Shown piece after piece: positions 8,242-16,270 of a stretch of DNA of 64,000 nt (positions are counted from its first letter, which is position 1; every line of letters begins with the position of its first letter). The notes beneath the pieces were generated by a model that ran no database searches, was not told the origin of the DNA, and was given only the letters and a program-made list of their open reading frames with translations. The stretch comes from Candidatus Ideonella esbjergensis (lineage in GTDB: Bacteria > Pseudomonadota > Gammaproteobacteria > Burkholderiales > Burkholderiaceae_C), in assembly GCA_016710065.1 (NCBI GenBank), contig JADJLP010000001.1, forward strand, positions 1,488,001 through 1,552,000, given 5' to 3'. Position numbers and translations under genes: made by a program.

Positions 8242-9543
8242 TCAACTCGACTCATCCCCTGCCGCAGATGACGCCGACCCTGGCCTGCCAAGTTCTGCGG
8301 CCAGTTCCACCCGCGAGCGCACGCCAAGCTTGCGGTAGATGGCCTGCACCTGGTTTGCCACGGTGCGTTCGGCACTGCCGCGTTGATGGGCGATGGCTGT
8401 GTAGGTCTCGCCTTGCAGCAGCAGCATCGCCACTGCGCGTTCGCCTTCGCTCAAGGCCTCAAGCTGCTTCGCCTGGGCCAAGGGGTAGGCACCAAGCGCC
8501 ATGTTCTGGCCGTGCAGGTCCCATTCGGCCAATCGTGCGCGCAGGCCGGCCGGTGCAAAGAATGCGGCCAGTTCCGTGCGTGAGTTCAGGCCGAGCTTGC
8601 GCGTGGCCTCGCTCAGTGCGCCGCCCACGGCCGACGCCGACAGGCCGAGCAAGTACGCGATGTCCTTGGTGCTGCGCTTCATGCCGCAATACTCCGCCAC
8701 CTGGCGCTCCCGGCGGGTCAGGCCGCGCGGGTCTGGTTGAGCGGGGTCGTTGCGCATGGCAACGACGAAGCGGCGTCCGTCGCTGTCGAAACGATCCACC
8801 AGTGACCAGCGGCCGGCCACCAGGCCCTCCCAGAGTTGCAGCGCGGCCTCGGTGTCGGCGCGGTGCTTGCGCGTGCGGGCGCGGTCGACGGCGCGCACCG
8901 CGTCGCGCAGCCGCTGCTGGGCGCTCGGGCTCTGTGCCGAACGTTCAGCGTGCTTCAGTTTGCCGTCGGGTACGAGAACGGCCTCGACCGCAGGCTCCTC
9001 GAGGGCGGCCTGCTCGATGCCCAGGCGCAAGCGCAGGCCGGCCGCAAGATGTGCCGCGACGCGCTTCCAGTGCCTGCGTTCGGTTTCGGCCATGCCCTGT
9101 GGGTGCGGCAGCGGCACGGCGAGCACGACCCCCCAGCCTGTGCCTGTGTGTGCAGTCATGCCCAGCGAATCCTGAAAGTTGTCAGGTGACTCTTCGATGA
9201 AATAGCGCTCAAGTTCGGCGGGGCGCGACGGTGGCCGGCCTGTGGTGGAGGCGAACATGCTCTCGCTCAACGAGCCCGCAGGCAGCCCATGGCGGTAGAC
9301 CAGGTTGATCGCCTCGGCCGGCGCGCTCGCCAAAAAGCCGCGCAACTGCTCGGCGGTCATATGCCCGTGAACAGCCACGTGTTCGAGCGCGAAGCGCGTG
9401 GCAGACACCCGAAAAAGCTGGGCGTTGACACCGGCGCCGCGATCCATCAGCGGCGTGGCGCGCACCAGCAACTGCTGCAGCCAGGCTTGCGGCGAGAGGC
9501 TCAGGTCGTAGCCGGCCTCAACCACGTTCATCCAGTCGTGCAT
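8242..9543 (-). CDS. LuxR-type transcriptional regulator with two C-terminal HTH domains
   Basis: 433 residues. The start is chosen at the ATG preceded by AGGAGG (complement of 9550-9555). The first 230 residues are a probable sensor region with no recognised autoinducer signature. Two LuxR/NarL-type helix-turn-helix segments follow in tandem: one from LTRRERQVAEYCGM to SRTELAAFF (about 272-327) and another from LSEGERAVAMLLLQGE to VRSRVELAAEL (about 360-418). The second fits the consensus better. It is divergent from the lipoprotein gene at 9720 and may control it. No response-regulator receiver domain is seen. Confidence 0.8.
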   Translation of the reverse strand: MHDWMNVVEAGYDLSLSPQAWLQQLLVRATPLMDRGAGVNAQLFRVSATRFALEHVAVHGHMTAEQLRGFLASAPAEAINLVYRHGLPAGSLSESMFASTTGRPPSRPAELERYFIEESPDNFQDSLGMTAHTGTGWGVVLAVPLPHPQGMAETERRHWKRVAAHLAAGLRLRLGIEQAALEEPAVEAVLVPDGKLKHAERSAQSPSAQQRLRDAVRAVDRARTRKHRADTEAALQLWEGLVAGRWSLVDRFDSDGRRFVVAMRNDPAQPDPRGLTRRERQVAEYCGMKRSTKDIAYLLGLSASAVGGALSEATRKLGLNSRTELAAFFAPAGLRARLAEWDLHGQNMALGAYPLAQAKQLEALSEGERAVAMLLLQGETYTAIAHQRGSAERTVANQVQAIYRKLGVRSRVELAAELGRPGSASSAAGDESS

Positions 9544-9719
9544 GCAGTTCCTCCTGATCGGCTGGTGCCAACCCCCACGAATCGCAGCACCAGGCGGCAA
9601 AACTGACTATGGCCCGCCTACCCCAGCCTGACTAAGGTGGCCCCAGCGTAGCCCATGGAATCTGGAATCTGCCGCTGATTCTGCGCCGCGCATCGAATGA
9701 CCTTACGGGGGTGACAACC

Positions 9720-11453
9720 ATGAACCTGTTCTTGCTCCGTGTTCCCGGCACCCTGGCCTGGATGGCTGCCGTGACGCTGGCACTGGCTGCCTGCAATTCC
9801 GGGGGCGATGCCAGCCCGCCGCCCACCCAGGGGGCAACGATAGGCCCGGCGGGCGGCACCGTGACAGCGGCGGGTGCCCAGGTGGTGGTGCCGGCGGGTG
9901 CGCTGGCGCAGCAGGCGCCGATTGCCATCGAGGCCACGCGTGTCGGTGCGCCCACGATGCCTGCCGGGGTTCCCGAGTTTGGTGCCATGTTCGCGCTCAC
10001 GCCGCACGGCACCAGCTTCGCGACGCCTGCCACCGTCACGCTGCCCTTCGACCCTGCGCTGGTGCCGGCGGGCACCCAGCCCCAGTTCTACAAGACCAAC
10101 GCCGCGATGACCGCCTTCGAGGTGGTGGCCGGTGCCACCGTCAGTGGCGCGACCATGGTCGCGCCACTGAGCAGCTTCTCGTTTGTCATCGTCGGCGGTC
10201 TGCCGCCGTTGACCCGGCACACGCCGGTGCGCAATTGGCAGTTTGGTACCTACCTGGTCAACGGCACATTCACCGGCTACACCAGGCCTCAGGACACCAG
10301 CGGGGCCGACTTCACCGACAGCACCGAGTTCGGCCCCTTGCTGCGCGCTCAGCCGCGGCAGGCCCAGGGCGTGGTGGTCTTTGGCAACTTTGGCAATACC
10401 TACGGCGCGTACGCCGAGGCCCCCTCTGGAACGCTCAGGCTCAGCGATGAAGCGATTGGCAGCCAGGCCTGGGTGTGGCAATCCCAGAGCTTCACCAAGA
10501 ACGCGGTCGATGCAAGCCTGACGTTCACCTTGTCCGCAGCACACTTCGTCACCTACGACGAGAACCCCCGCTTTGGCCTGAGTGACTCGTATGTCTGGTC
10601 ATGGGGGCAGATGAGTGTTGATGCCTACACATCCACCACCACCCGCCCCTTTTACTCGGCGGCCTCCCAGGTCAGCCTCATCGGGGAGGCGAATGACTGG
10701 ATGTTCGACGTGAAGGACATGCCGTACTCAACCCACCCGCTGCTGACCCGTGAAGACTTCCTGGACTTGTACGTCGTTGCCTACCAACCCACGGGCCGGT
10801 GCCCACGCGTGGAGGCGCTGCTCGCCCTCAGGGCCCCGATCACCTACCGCGTGGATCTGTCATCTGTGGGCGTAGGCCAGGAGTTCACCGTCTGGAGCGA
10901 AATCAAAGCTCAACCCTTGAATCGCAAGGGGAGCGGCTTTGCTTTGGACTGCGAAGGCAGCGGAGCGACGACCAACATTCGAGACCCACTTGGCATGGGC
11001 GGCATGACCATGGCCTTCAGTGGCCTCACACCCACCAACCGTCCCTTGCCGCTGCCGCCAGCGGCGATTCCCACCGTGGCGGCGTGCACCGGCCCCAACC
11101 TGCCAGAAGCCGGAAACATCCAGTTCGACTCCACCACATACACCATGCGCGATACCGCGCTGCAGGGAACCCAGTCGGTGCGCATCACGCGCACGGGCGG
11201 CAAGACGGGGGCCGCAAGCTTCAGGCTGTTCAGCCAGGATGGTGACGCCAAGGCAGGCACCGACTACGGCGCCGTTGACCGCACGGTGTTCTTCGCCGAT
11301 GGCTACGACACCGCCCGAACGGAGACCATCAACGTCACCTTCCGCCCGGGCGCGCAGGGGGATCGCTTCTTCAACCTGTTCCTCGTACGCACGGGCGGCT
11401 GTGCGCCGGACGAACTGGGGGCGCAGCAAGCGGTAGTGGTGATCCGCGATTGA
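9720..11453 (+). CDS. Large predicted lipoprotein with ZU5-like and Calx-beta-like domains
   Basis: 577 residues from the ATG at 9720, which follows a G-rich ribosome site (ACGGGGG); a GTG nine bases upstream is possible. The N-terminus is a lipoprotein signal with lipobox LAAC (cysteine near residue 24). Residues about 38-145 resemble ZU5-like stalk domains (IGPAGGTVTAAGAQVVVPAG). The C-terminus (GTDYGAVDRTVFFADGYD, then ETINVTF) resembles a Calx-beta repeat. The middle 300 residues are unrecognised, rich in aromatic and polar residues. Probably an outer-surface or periplasmic protein. Divergent from the LuxR-type gene 176 bases away; function unknown. Confidence 0.7.
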   Translation: MNLFLLRVPGTLAWMAAVTLALAACNSGGDASPPPTQGATIGPAGGTVTAAGAQVVVPAGALAQQAPIAIEATRVGAPTMPAGVPEFGAMFALTPHGTSFATPATVTLPFDPALVPAGTQPQFYKTNAAMTAFEVVAGATVSGATMVAPLSSFSFVIVGGLPPLTRHTPVRNWQFGTYLVNGTFTGYTRPQDTSGADFTDSTEFGPLLRAQPRQAQGVVVFGNFGNTYGAYAEAPSGTLRLSDEAIGSQAWVWQSQSFTKNAVDASLTFTLSAAHFVTYDENPRFGLSDSYVWSWGQMSVDAYTSTTTRPFYSAASQVSLIGEANDWMFDVKDMPYSTHPLLTREDFLDLYVVAYQPTGRCPRVEALLALRAPITYRVDLSSVGVGQEFTVWSEIKAQPLNRKGSGFALDCEGSGATTNIRDPLGMGGMTMAFSGLTPTNRPLPLPPAAIPTVAACTGPNLPEAGNIQFDSTTYTMRDTALQGTQSVRITRTGGKTGAASFRLFSQDGDAKAGTDYGAVDRTVFFADGYDTARTETINVTFRPGAQGDRFFNLFLVRTGGCAPDELGAQQAVVVIRD

Positions 11454-11462
11454 GCTGAGCAG

Positions 11463-11486
11463 GATCGGCGGCTCCTGCCGCCGATC
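11463..11486. terminator. Perfect hairpin between convergent genes, probable bidirectional terminator
   Basis: A ten-base-pair perfect stem, GATCGGCGGC and its complement, with loop TCCT, sits seven bases after the lipoprotein stop and 20 bases before the stop of the convergent secreted-protein gene. There is no clear T-run on either side, so termination strength is uncertain. Confidence 0.6.
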
Positions 11487-11505
11487 AGGCAAGCCGACGC
11501 GCTCT

Positions 11506-12294
11506 TCAGTAGAAGCTGAGCGACGAAGGGACGCAGGTCAGATAGGACGAGTTGGCGTTGATCACGCCCATATAGTCAACATTCAGGCCCACCAGGGATG
11601 TGCCAGGGATCAGGTACGGTGCCTGGCTCACCGTGCTGGCGGTCGCACCGTAACCGATGACGAAGGACTGAGCCTGCATCACCGTGGCATACCAATAGCC
11701 CACCCATGCCCCATTCGCCAACTGGATGGCCTGGCCAGGCATCGTGCTGGCCACCGTTGATGTTCCCTGGCAGGGTACGTTGGCAGGCGTCCTGACCAGG
11801 AAGGTGTATTGCCCCGATACCGGGCCAGTGGGGTTGGCAGGTGAAATGCCGGAAGCCATGCCGGTTTGCACAAAGCTGTAGCTGCCGGGCTTCAGGTAGA
11901 CGGTGATGTGGTAGCTGGTGGTGGGGTACCACGCGCCCACGAAGGACGACCTGGCGCCGACAGGCGTTGCCACACTGGCCATGGTGGGAACCACGGCACC
12001 CGCCGCATCGAATATGGTGATGCTGTCAATGCTTGTTCTGAAACTGGCGGTGGGAGCGCGGCAACCTGCCGGGCCGTGGGTGATGCACCTTCTGATGTCG
12101 TAGTTCTGTGGGGTCATGTAGACCTCGTACACACCTTCGAGATACGCCGTGACAACGGCGGTGTCACTGAAGGCCACCCCCGGCTGGCTGGTGACGAAGC
12201 TGGTGACGCTTGTGCCCAGCGGCGTATTCGGTATGGCGGCGAACGCCCCGGTGGACATCACGGCCAAAGCACAGCTGGCAAGTACTTTTCTCAT
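11506..12294 (-). CDS. Secreted protein of unknown function
   Basis: 262 residues. A clean Sec signal peptide (MRKVLASCALAVMSTGAFA, cleavage likely after AFA) and a ribosome site GTGAGGAG eight bases before the ATG set the start. The mature part is rich in Ser, Thr, Tyr and Val, as in beta-sandwich extracellular proteins, with five cysteines including the pair in RRCITHGPAGC. I recognise no family. It converges with the lipoprotein gene. A TTGACA-like -35 lies on the minus strand at 12349-12354, but no good -10 follows. Confidence 0.65.
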   Translation of the reverse strand: MRKVLASCALAVMSTGAFAAIPNTPLGTSVTSFVTSQPGVAFSDTAVVTAYLEGVYEVYMTPQNYDIRRCITHGPAGCRAPTASFRTSIDSITIFDAAGAVVPTMASVATPVGARSSFVGAWYPTTSYHITVYLKPGSYSFVQTGMASGISPANPTGPVSGQYTFLVRTPANVPCQGTSTVASTMPGQAIQLANGAWVGYWYATVMQAQSFVIGYGATASTVSQAPYLIPGTSLVGLNVDYMGVINANSSYLTCVPSSLSFY

Positions 12295-12506
12295 GTGGGC
12301 TCCTCACTGGATTGATTTGATGGCGACACAGACACTCTCTGAAAGCGCTGTCAAATCAGTCTAGAAGGACGCCCGTGAGATCCATATTGGTACTGCCTTA
12401 AGGGGCGTTTGCCAATGGTGAGCAAGTGACCATGCGTGCAAGCAGACGTTGCATCAAGCGAGCGAATGCGACCAGACCTTGCGGTGCCGTCACATGCCGG
12501 GCAGGC

Positions 12507-13365
12507 TCACAGCTCCGTCCGCAACCGCCAAATCTCCGGAAACAGCACCGTGTCCAGCATCTTGCGCAGGTAGCCCACGCCGCTGGTGCCGCCGGTGCCG
12601 CGCTTGAAGCCGATCACACGTTCCACCGTCGTCACGTGGCGAAAGCGCCAGAGGCGGAAGGCGTCTTCCAGGTCGGTGAGTTCTTCGCCCAGCTGGTACA
12701 GGTCCCAGTGGTGCTCGGGGTCGCGGTAGACCTGCAGCCAGGCCTGCTCGACCCCGTCGTTGACAACATAAGGCTGGGTCCAGTCGCGCTCGGTGTGCGA
12801 GGTGGGCACGGCAATGCCGCGCCGCTGCAGCAGGCGCAGGGCTTCGTCGTACAGGCTGGGGGCCCGCCAGGCGGTGTCCACGATGGTCAGCAGGTCAGGC
12901 CGGTGTTCGTGGGGTTTGAGCATGGCGGGGTTCTTGTTGCCCAGGCTGAATTCGATGCAGCGGTACTGCCAGCTCTGGAAGCCGCTGCTCTGCGCCAGGT
13001 AGGGGCGTATGGCCGAGTACTCGGGCGGGGTCATGGTGGCCAGCACGTCCCAGGCGTGCACCAGCTGCTCCATGATCTTCGAGACCCGGGCCAGCATCTT
13101 GAAGGCCGGCTGCAGGCGGTCGGCGGCGACCGCGGTGGTGGCGGCGCGCAGCTCGTGCAGCATCAGCTTCATCCACAGCTCGCTGGTCTGGTGCTGGATG
13201 ATGAACAGCATCTCGTTGTGGTCGGGCGAGCGGGTGCTGGGCGGTGAGGATGCTGTCGAGGTGCAGGTAGTCGCCGTAGCTCATGGACTTGGAGAAGTCG
13301 AGCTGGGCGCCTTCCTCGCGGACGATGGCTTCGCCTTGCGAGCTTGGAATGTGGGGGCAGGTCAT
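12507..13365 (-). pseudogene. kynA: Tryptophan 2,3-dioxygenase, frameshifted
   Basis: TDO opens the indole ring of L-tryptophan with O2 and heme to give N-formylkynurenine, the first step of the kynurenine pathway. The N-terminal part (MTCPHIPSSQGEAI to LDSILTAQHP) and the rest (MLFIIQHQTSELWMKLMLHE onward, ending RLRTEL) are both well conserved but in different frames. The join is at about 13230-13245, where two bases (probably one CG of CGCG) appear lost after TAQHP. The total of 859 bases is two short of 287 codons, matching the normal length. The start overlaps the kynU stop (ATGA at 13362-13365). Last gene of marR-kynB-kynU-kynA. Confidence 0.9.
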
Positions 13366-14633
13366 GTCACCGCAGCCTTCTGGTTGAAACGCGCTTCGCG
13401 CCATTCGCCGGTGGTGAGCACTTCGCTCAGCGCCGTCACGGCATCGAACACATCCACGTACTGGGTGTAGAGCGGGGTGAAGCCGAAGCGCAGCAGGTCG
13501 GGCTCAGTGCTGCCATTGCCCGCACGGAAGTCGCCGATCACGCCACGGGCGATCAGGGCCTGCATCACGGCGTAGCCGCCTTCAGGGCAGGCCAGCGAGA
13601 CCTGGCTGCCGCGCTGGGCGGGGTCTTCGGGCGTGGCCAGCGTGAGCGGGTGCGCACCCAGGCGCTCGCGCACCTGGGCGATGAACAGCGAGGTGAGTGC
13701 GAGCGATTTGGCGCGCAGTGCGGCCATGCCGCCCAGGGGCTCGGCCGCCAGCAGGGTGTCCACACCGCATTCCAACGCTGCCATGGCTATGACGGCGGGC
13801 GTGCCGCACAGGTAGCGGCTGATGCCGGCGGCGGGCTGGTAGGCGGTGTCGAAGCTGAAGGGGTTGGCGTGGCCGATCCATCCCGAGAGCGGTTGCCAGA
13901 AGCGCTCGGTGTGGCGGGGGTGTACCCACACAAAGGCCGGCGCGCCGGGGCCGCCGTTGAGGTACTTGTAGCCGCAGCCCACGGCAAAGTCAGCTTTCGC
14001 GCCACGCAGGTCCACGGGCACGGCGCCGGCCGTGTGGGCCAGGTCCCACACGGTGAGCGTGCCGGCGGCGTGGGCCTGGGCGGTGATGGCGGCCATATCG
14101 AACATGCGGCCGCTGCGGTAGTTCACCTGCGTGAGCATCAACACGGCCACGTCGCCCCGGGCCAGGCGCGGCGCGCCACCTCGTCGGCGCTGATCAGCTC
14201 CAGCGTGCAGCCGTGCTGCAGAACGGCGGTGAGAAGGACTCGGCGATGTGAAGGTCGGTGGGAAGTTGCTGCGCTCCGGACGATGATGACCTTACGGTTC
14301 GGGGCGTCGGCCTGCGCATGCGCAGGCGGCGACCAGCACCTTGTGGGGGTTGATGGTGGTGGCGGCCACCACCTCGCCTTCGCCCGCGCCGATCAGCCGG
14401 GCGATCTTGGCCCGCGCTGGGCTGGGCCATCCTGCCTGCTGTCTTCCAGCTGCGGATCAAGCCCTCGCCCCATTCCTGCTGCACCACCTGGGCCACGCGA
14501 GCGGCAGTGGACGCGGCAGCACGCCCCCAGTTGCCGTCCGTGGTTCACACCTTCGGGCGGGGGTGAAGAGGTTGCGCAGTTCGCGCAGCGGTCCTGCGCG
14601 TCCAGCGCGATGCAGATCAGAACGTGTGTTCAT
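13362..14633 (-). pseudogene. kynU: Kynureninase, N-terminal half frameshifted
   Basis: PLP enzyme that cleaves L-kynurenine to anthranilate and alanine. The C-terminal two thirds (14150 down to 13362) read without interruption and include the PLP-lysine segment GCGYKYLNGGPGAPAF. The N-terminal third is spread over several frames: MNTRSDLH at 14633, VVQQEWGEGLIRSW near 14490 and LPTDLHIAES near 14250, showing at least four small indels. The ATG at 14633 follows GGAGACAC. Overall length (424 codons) matches the family. Stop overlaps the kynA start by four bases. Confidence 0.88.
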
Positions 14634-14682
14634 GGGTGTGTCTCCGTCATTTCTGTGTCACTCCGTCATTCCCGTTTCACCT

Positions 14683-14835
14683 CCGTCATTCCCGCGGAGG
14701 CGGATCAAGTATTCGGCGGTGGGTGGATTCCCGCCTTCGCGGGAATGACGAAGAGGGTGGCGGGAATGACGAAGAGGGTGGCGGGAATGACGAAGAAGGC
14801 GGCGGGAATGGCGATGGAGGCGTCGGGATTGACGG
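14683..14835. repeat. REP-like palindromes grading into a 21-bp tandem repeat
   Basis: The 218-base gap between kynB and kynU holds a partial REP unit (14683-14705), a full inverted unit (14722-14750), and then four direct copies of a 21-base unit CGGGAATGACGAAGAGGGTGG at 14740-14760, 14761-14781, 14782-14802 and 14803-14823, plus a partial copy to 14835. The first two copies are identical; later copies drift. The unit begins inside the end of the REP element, so the array looks like local expansion of a REP arm. Confidence 0.85.
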
Positions 14836-14851
14836 GGTTCGGGTGTGGTTC

Positions 14852-15486
14852 TCATGGGTCGTGGTCTTCAAGCTCGCGCAAGCCCCGCGCGAACGGGGAG
14901 GCACAGGCGCCTGCCAATTTGAGGGAGGGCGATGAGCTCGTAGTCGCCCTCGGATACTTCGTCCAGCACCAGGTTCTCCAGCACGCGCAGGTCGCGTTGA
15001 CGCAGCTGCTGGTGGCTGTCAAAGTTTTGCTGTCAGCCGGGTCCACCGAGGGGTGTCAGGCCGATGAGCCGCACGCCCTGATCGGCCAACCAGGCCACGG
15101 TCTCGGGGGCGAAGGCGCTGAAGTCGGGTTCCACACCGTGTCGGCCTTTCGCAGCAGCGCACCAGCACACGGGGCGGCAGGTGGGCCGCAGCGTGCTGCA
15201 GGTGGTGGATGTGGATGAGCGGGCCGCAGCCGATGGCGTGGATCACGCGGCAGGGGCCCAGGTAGGTGTCCAGCGGCACCTGGGCGGCGTCGGGCGCGCC
15301 GTTGGCGTAGTGCAAGGGGGCGTCGGCGTGCGCGCCCACGTGGGGCGACATCGTCAACGCACTGAGGTTCACCGGGCAGCCGGGGCCGAGCGTGGCCGTC
15401 CAGCGCAGGGCATAGGGCTCGTCGCCGGGGAAGATGGGCGCCTGGGGCGAGACCAGGGGCGAGATGTCGTAAAGGCGTTTGCTCAT
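14852..15486 (-). pseudogene. kynB: Kynurenine formamidase, frameshifted
   Basis: KynB is a metal-dependent cyclase-family hydrolase that deformylates N-formylkynurenine to kynurenine. N-terminal 100 residues are intact from MSKRLYDISPLVSPQAPIF and include the metal-binding motif HVGAHADAPLHY. After VIHAIGCGPLIHIH the frame is lost (about 15180-15200) and the C-terminus reappears in other frames: DPADSKTL near 15040 and LKLAGACASPFARGLRELED to the stop at 14852. Total length (about 211 codons) is normal. The start overlaps the marR stop by four bases. Confidence 0.85.
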
Positions 15487-16016
15487 GGTGCGGCTTGCTC
15501 AGAGCCGGCCGCCAGGTGCAGGCGCAATCGGCCCAGCAGCTCGTACAGCTGCTGCATCTGGGCGTGGTCGTAGCCCGAGAACATGGCCTTGAGCCAGGCC
15601 TCGTGCTCGGCGGCCATCACGCCAAATTCGCGCCGGCCCTTGGGCGTGAGCCGCACCAGCCACGAGCGGCCGTCGTCGGGGTCGCTCTTGCGTTCCACCA
15701 GGCCTTCTTCCACCAGCTGGTCGGTGAGGCCGGTGACGTTGCCGCCGGTCACCATCAGGTAGCGCGAGAGGGCGCTCATGCGCAGGCCGCCGGCATGGCG
15801 CTCCAGCTGCGCCAGGTAATCAAACCGGGCCAAGGTGGTGCCAAAGCGCTCGCGCAGCTTGGCGCGGATGGCCTGCTCCACCTGGTTGCTGGTGGAGAGC
15901 ATGCGCAGCCAGACCTTCACGGCCAGGTGGTCATCCTGCCCGGCGCGACTTCCTGGCCGATGTGGGCGTCGGCCAGGCGGGGGTGGGGCGACGGGTGCGG
16001 GCTTGCGGGTGGTCAT
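15483..16016 (-). CDS. MarR family transcriptional regulator of the kyn / aminobenzoyl-CoA locus
   Basis: 177 residues. Winged-helix MarR core: MSALSRYLMVTGGNVTGLTDQLVEEGLVERKSDPDDGRSWL spans the recognition helix and the wing with its DxRSxxV-type aspartate and arginine. The first 30 residues are odd (PPPPGRRPHRPG); a neighbouring frame reads RLADAHIGQEVAPG, so a compensated indel near 15940-15970 is possible and the exact N-terminus is doubtful. First gene of the leftward kyn operon and divergent from the aminobenzoyl-CoA monooxygenase. MarR proteins in aromatic-degradation loci commonly respond to an aryl-CoA or the free acid; that is inference here. Confidence 0.85.
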   Translation of the reverse strand: MTTRKPAPVAPPPPGRRPHRPGSRAGQDDHLAVKVWLRMLSTSNQVEQAIRAKLRERFGTTLARFDYLAQLERHAGGLRMSALSRYLMVTGGNVTGLTDQLVEEGLVERKSDPDDGRSWLVRLTPKGRREFGVMAAEHEAWLKAMFSGYDHAQMQQLYELLGRLRLHLAAGSEQAAP

Positions 16017-16043
16017 GGGGACAGCGTTGTTCCAGTCTCTGGG

Positions 16044-16115
16044 CCGTCATTCCCGCGGGCGAATCCACGGGCGCTGCAACAGCCTGGATGCCCGCCTGCG
16101 CGGGCATGACGGTGG
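16044..16115. repeat. REP-like inverted pair upstream of marR
   Basis: Two degenerate REP units face each other: CCGTCATTCCCGCGGGCGAA (from 16044) and, inverted, a unit at 16082-16115 with core CCCGCCTGCGCGGGCATGAC. They lie just upstream of the marR start within the divergent promoter region. Confidence 0.7.
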
Positions 16116-16206
16116 CAAGGTCTGCGCCGCGCGGGGACTGACGGTGTTGTCGTCGTGCAGCCAGCGTACGCCGGCCAGGTGGGCATGGTGACGGGATTTG
16201 AACTAC

Positions 16207-16238
16207 TTGACAACTAAGCTTTACAGCTAAACTAAATT
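16207..16238 (+). promoter_or_regulatory. AT-rich divergent promoter/operator candidate
   Basis: In an otherwise GC-rich gap this 32-base stretch is markedly AT-rich. It holds TTGACA (16207-16212) followed by TAAACT (16228-16233, spacer 15) or TAAATT (16233-16238, spacer 20), and the inverted repeat AGCT-TTAC-AGCT (16217-16228) flanked by direct repeats AACTAA at 16212-16217 and 16230-16235. Position 33 bases before the monooxygenase start and 190 before marR fits a MarR operator overlapping a promoter. Sequence-based inference only. Confidence 0.45.
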
Positions 16239-16270
16239 CATCGCCCACGGTTTCCGCCATTGGAGTGCCC

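Noticed and set aside
13200..13260. Programmed frameshift in kynA
   Set aside because: No slippery heptamer or stimulatory structure is evident, TDO is not known to use one, and the surrounding genes all carry similar random indels.
14740..14835. Possible CRISPR array
   Set aside because: Units of 21 bases follow directly on each other without spacers, and no cas gene is near. It is a simple tandem repeat.
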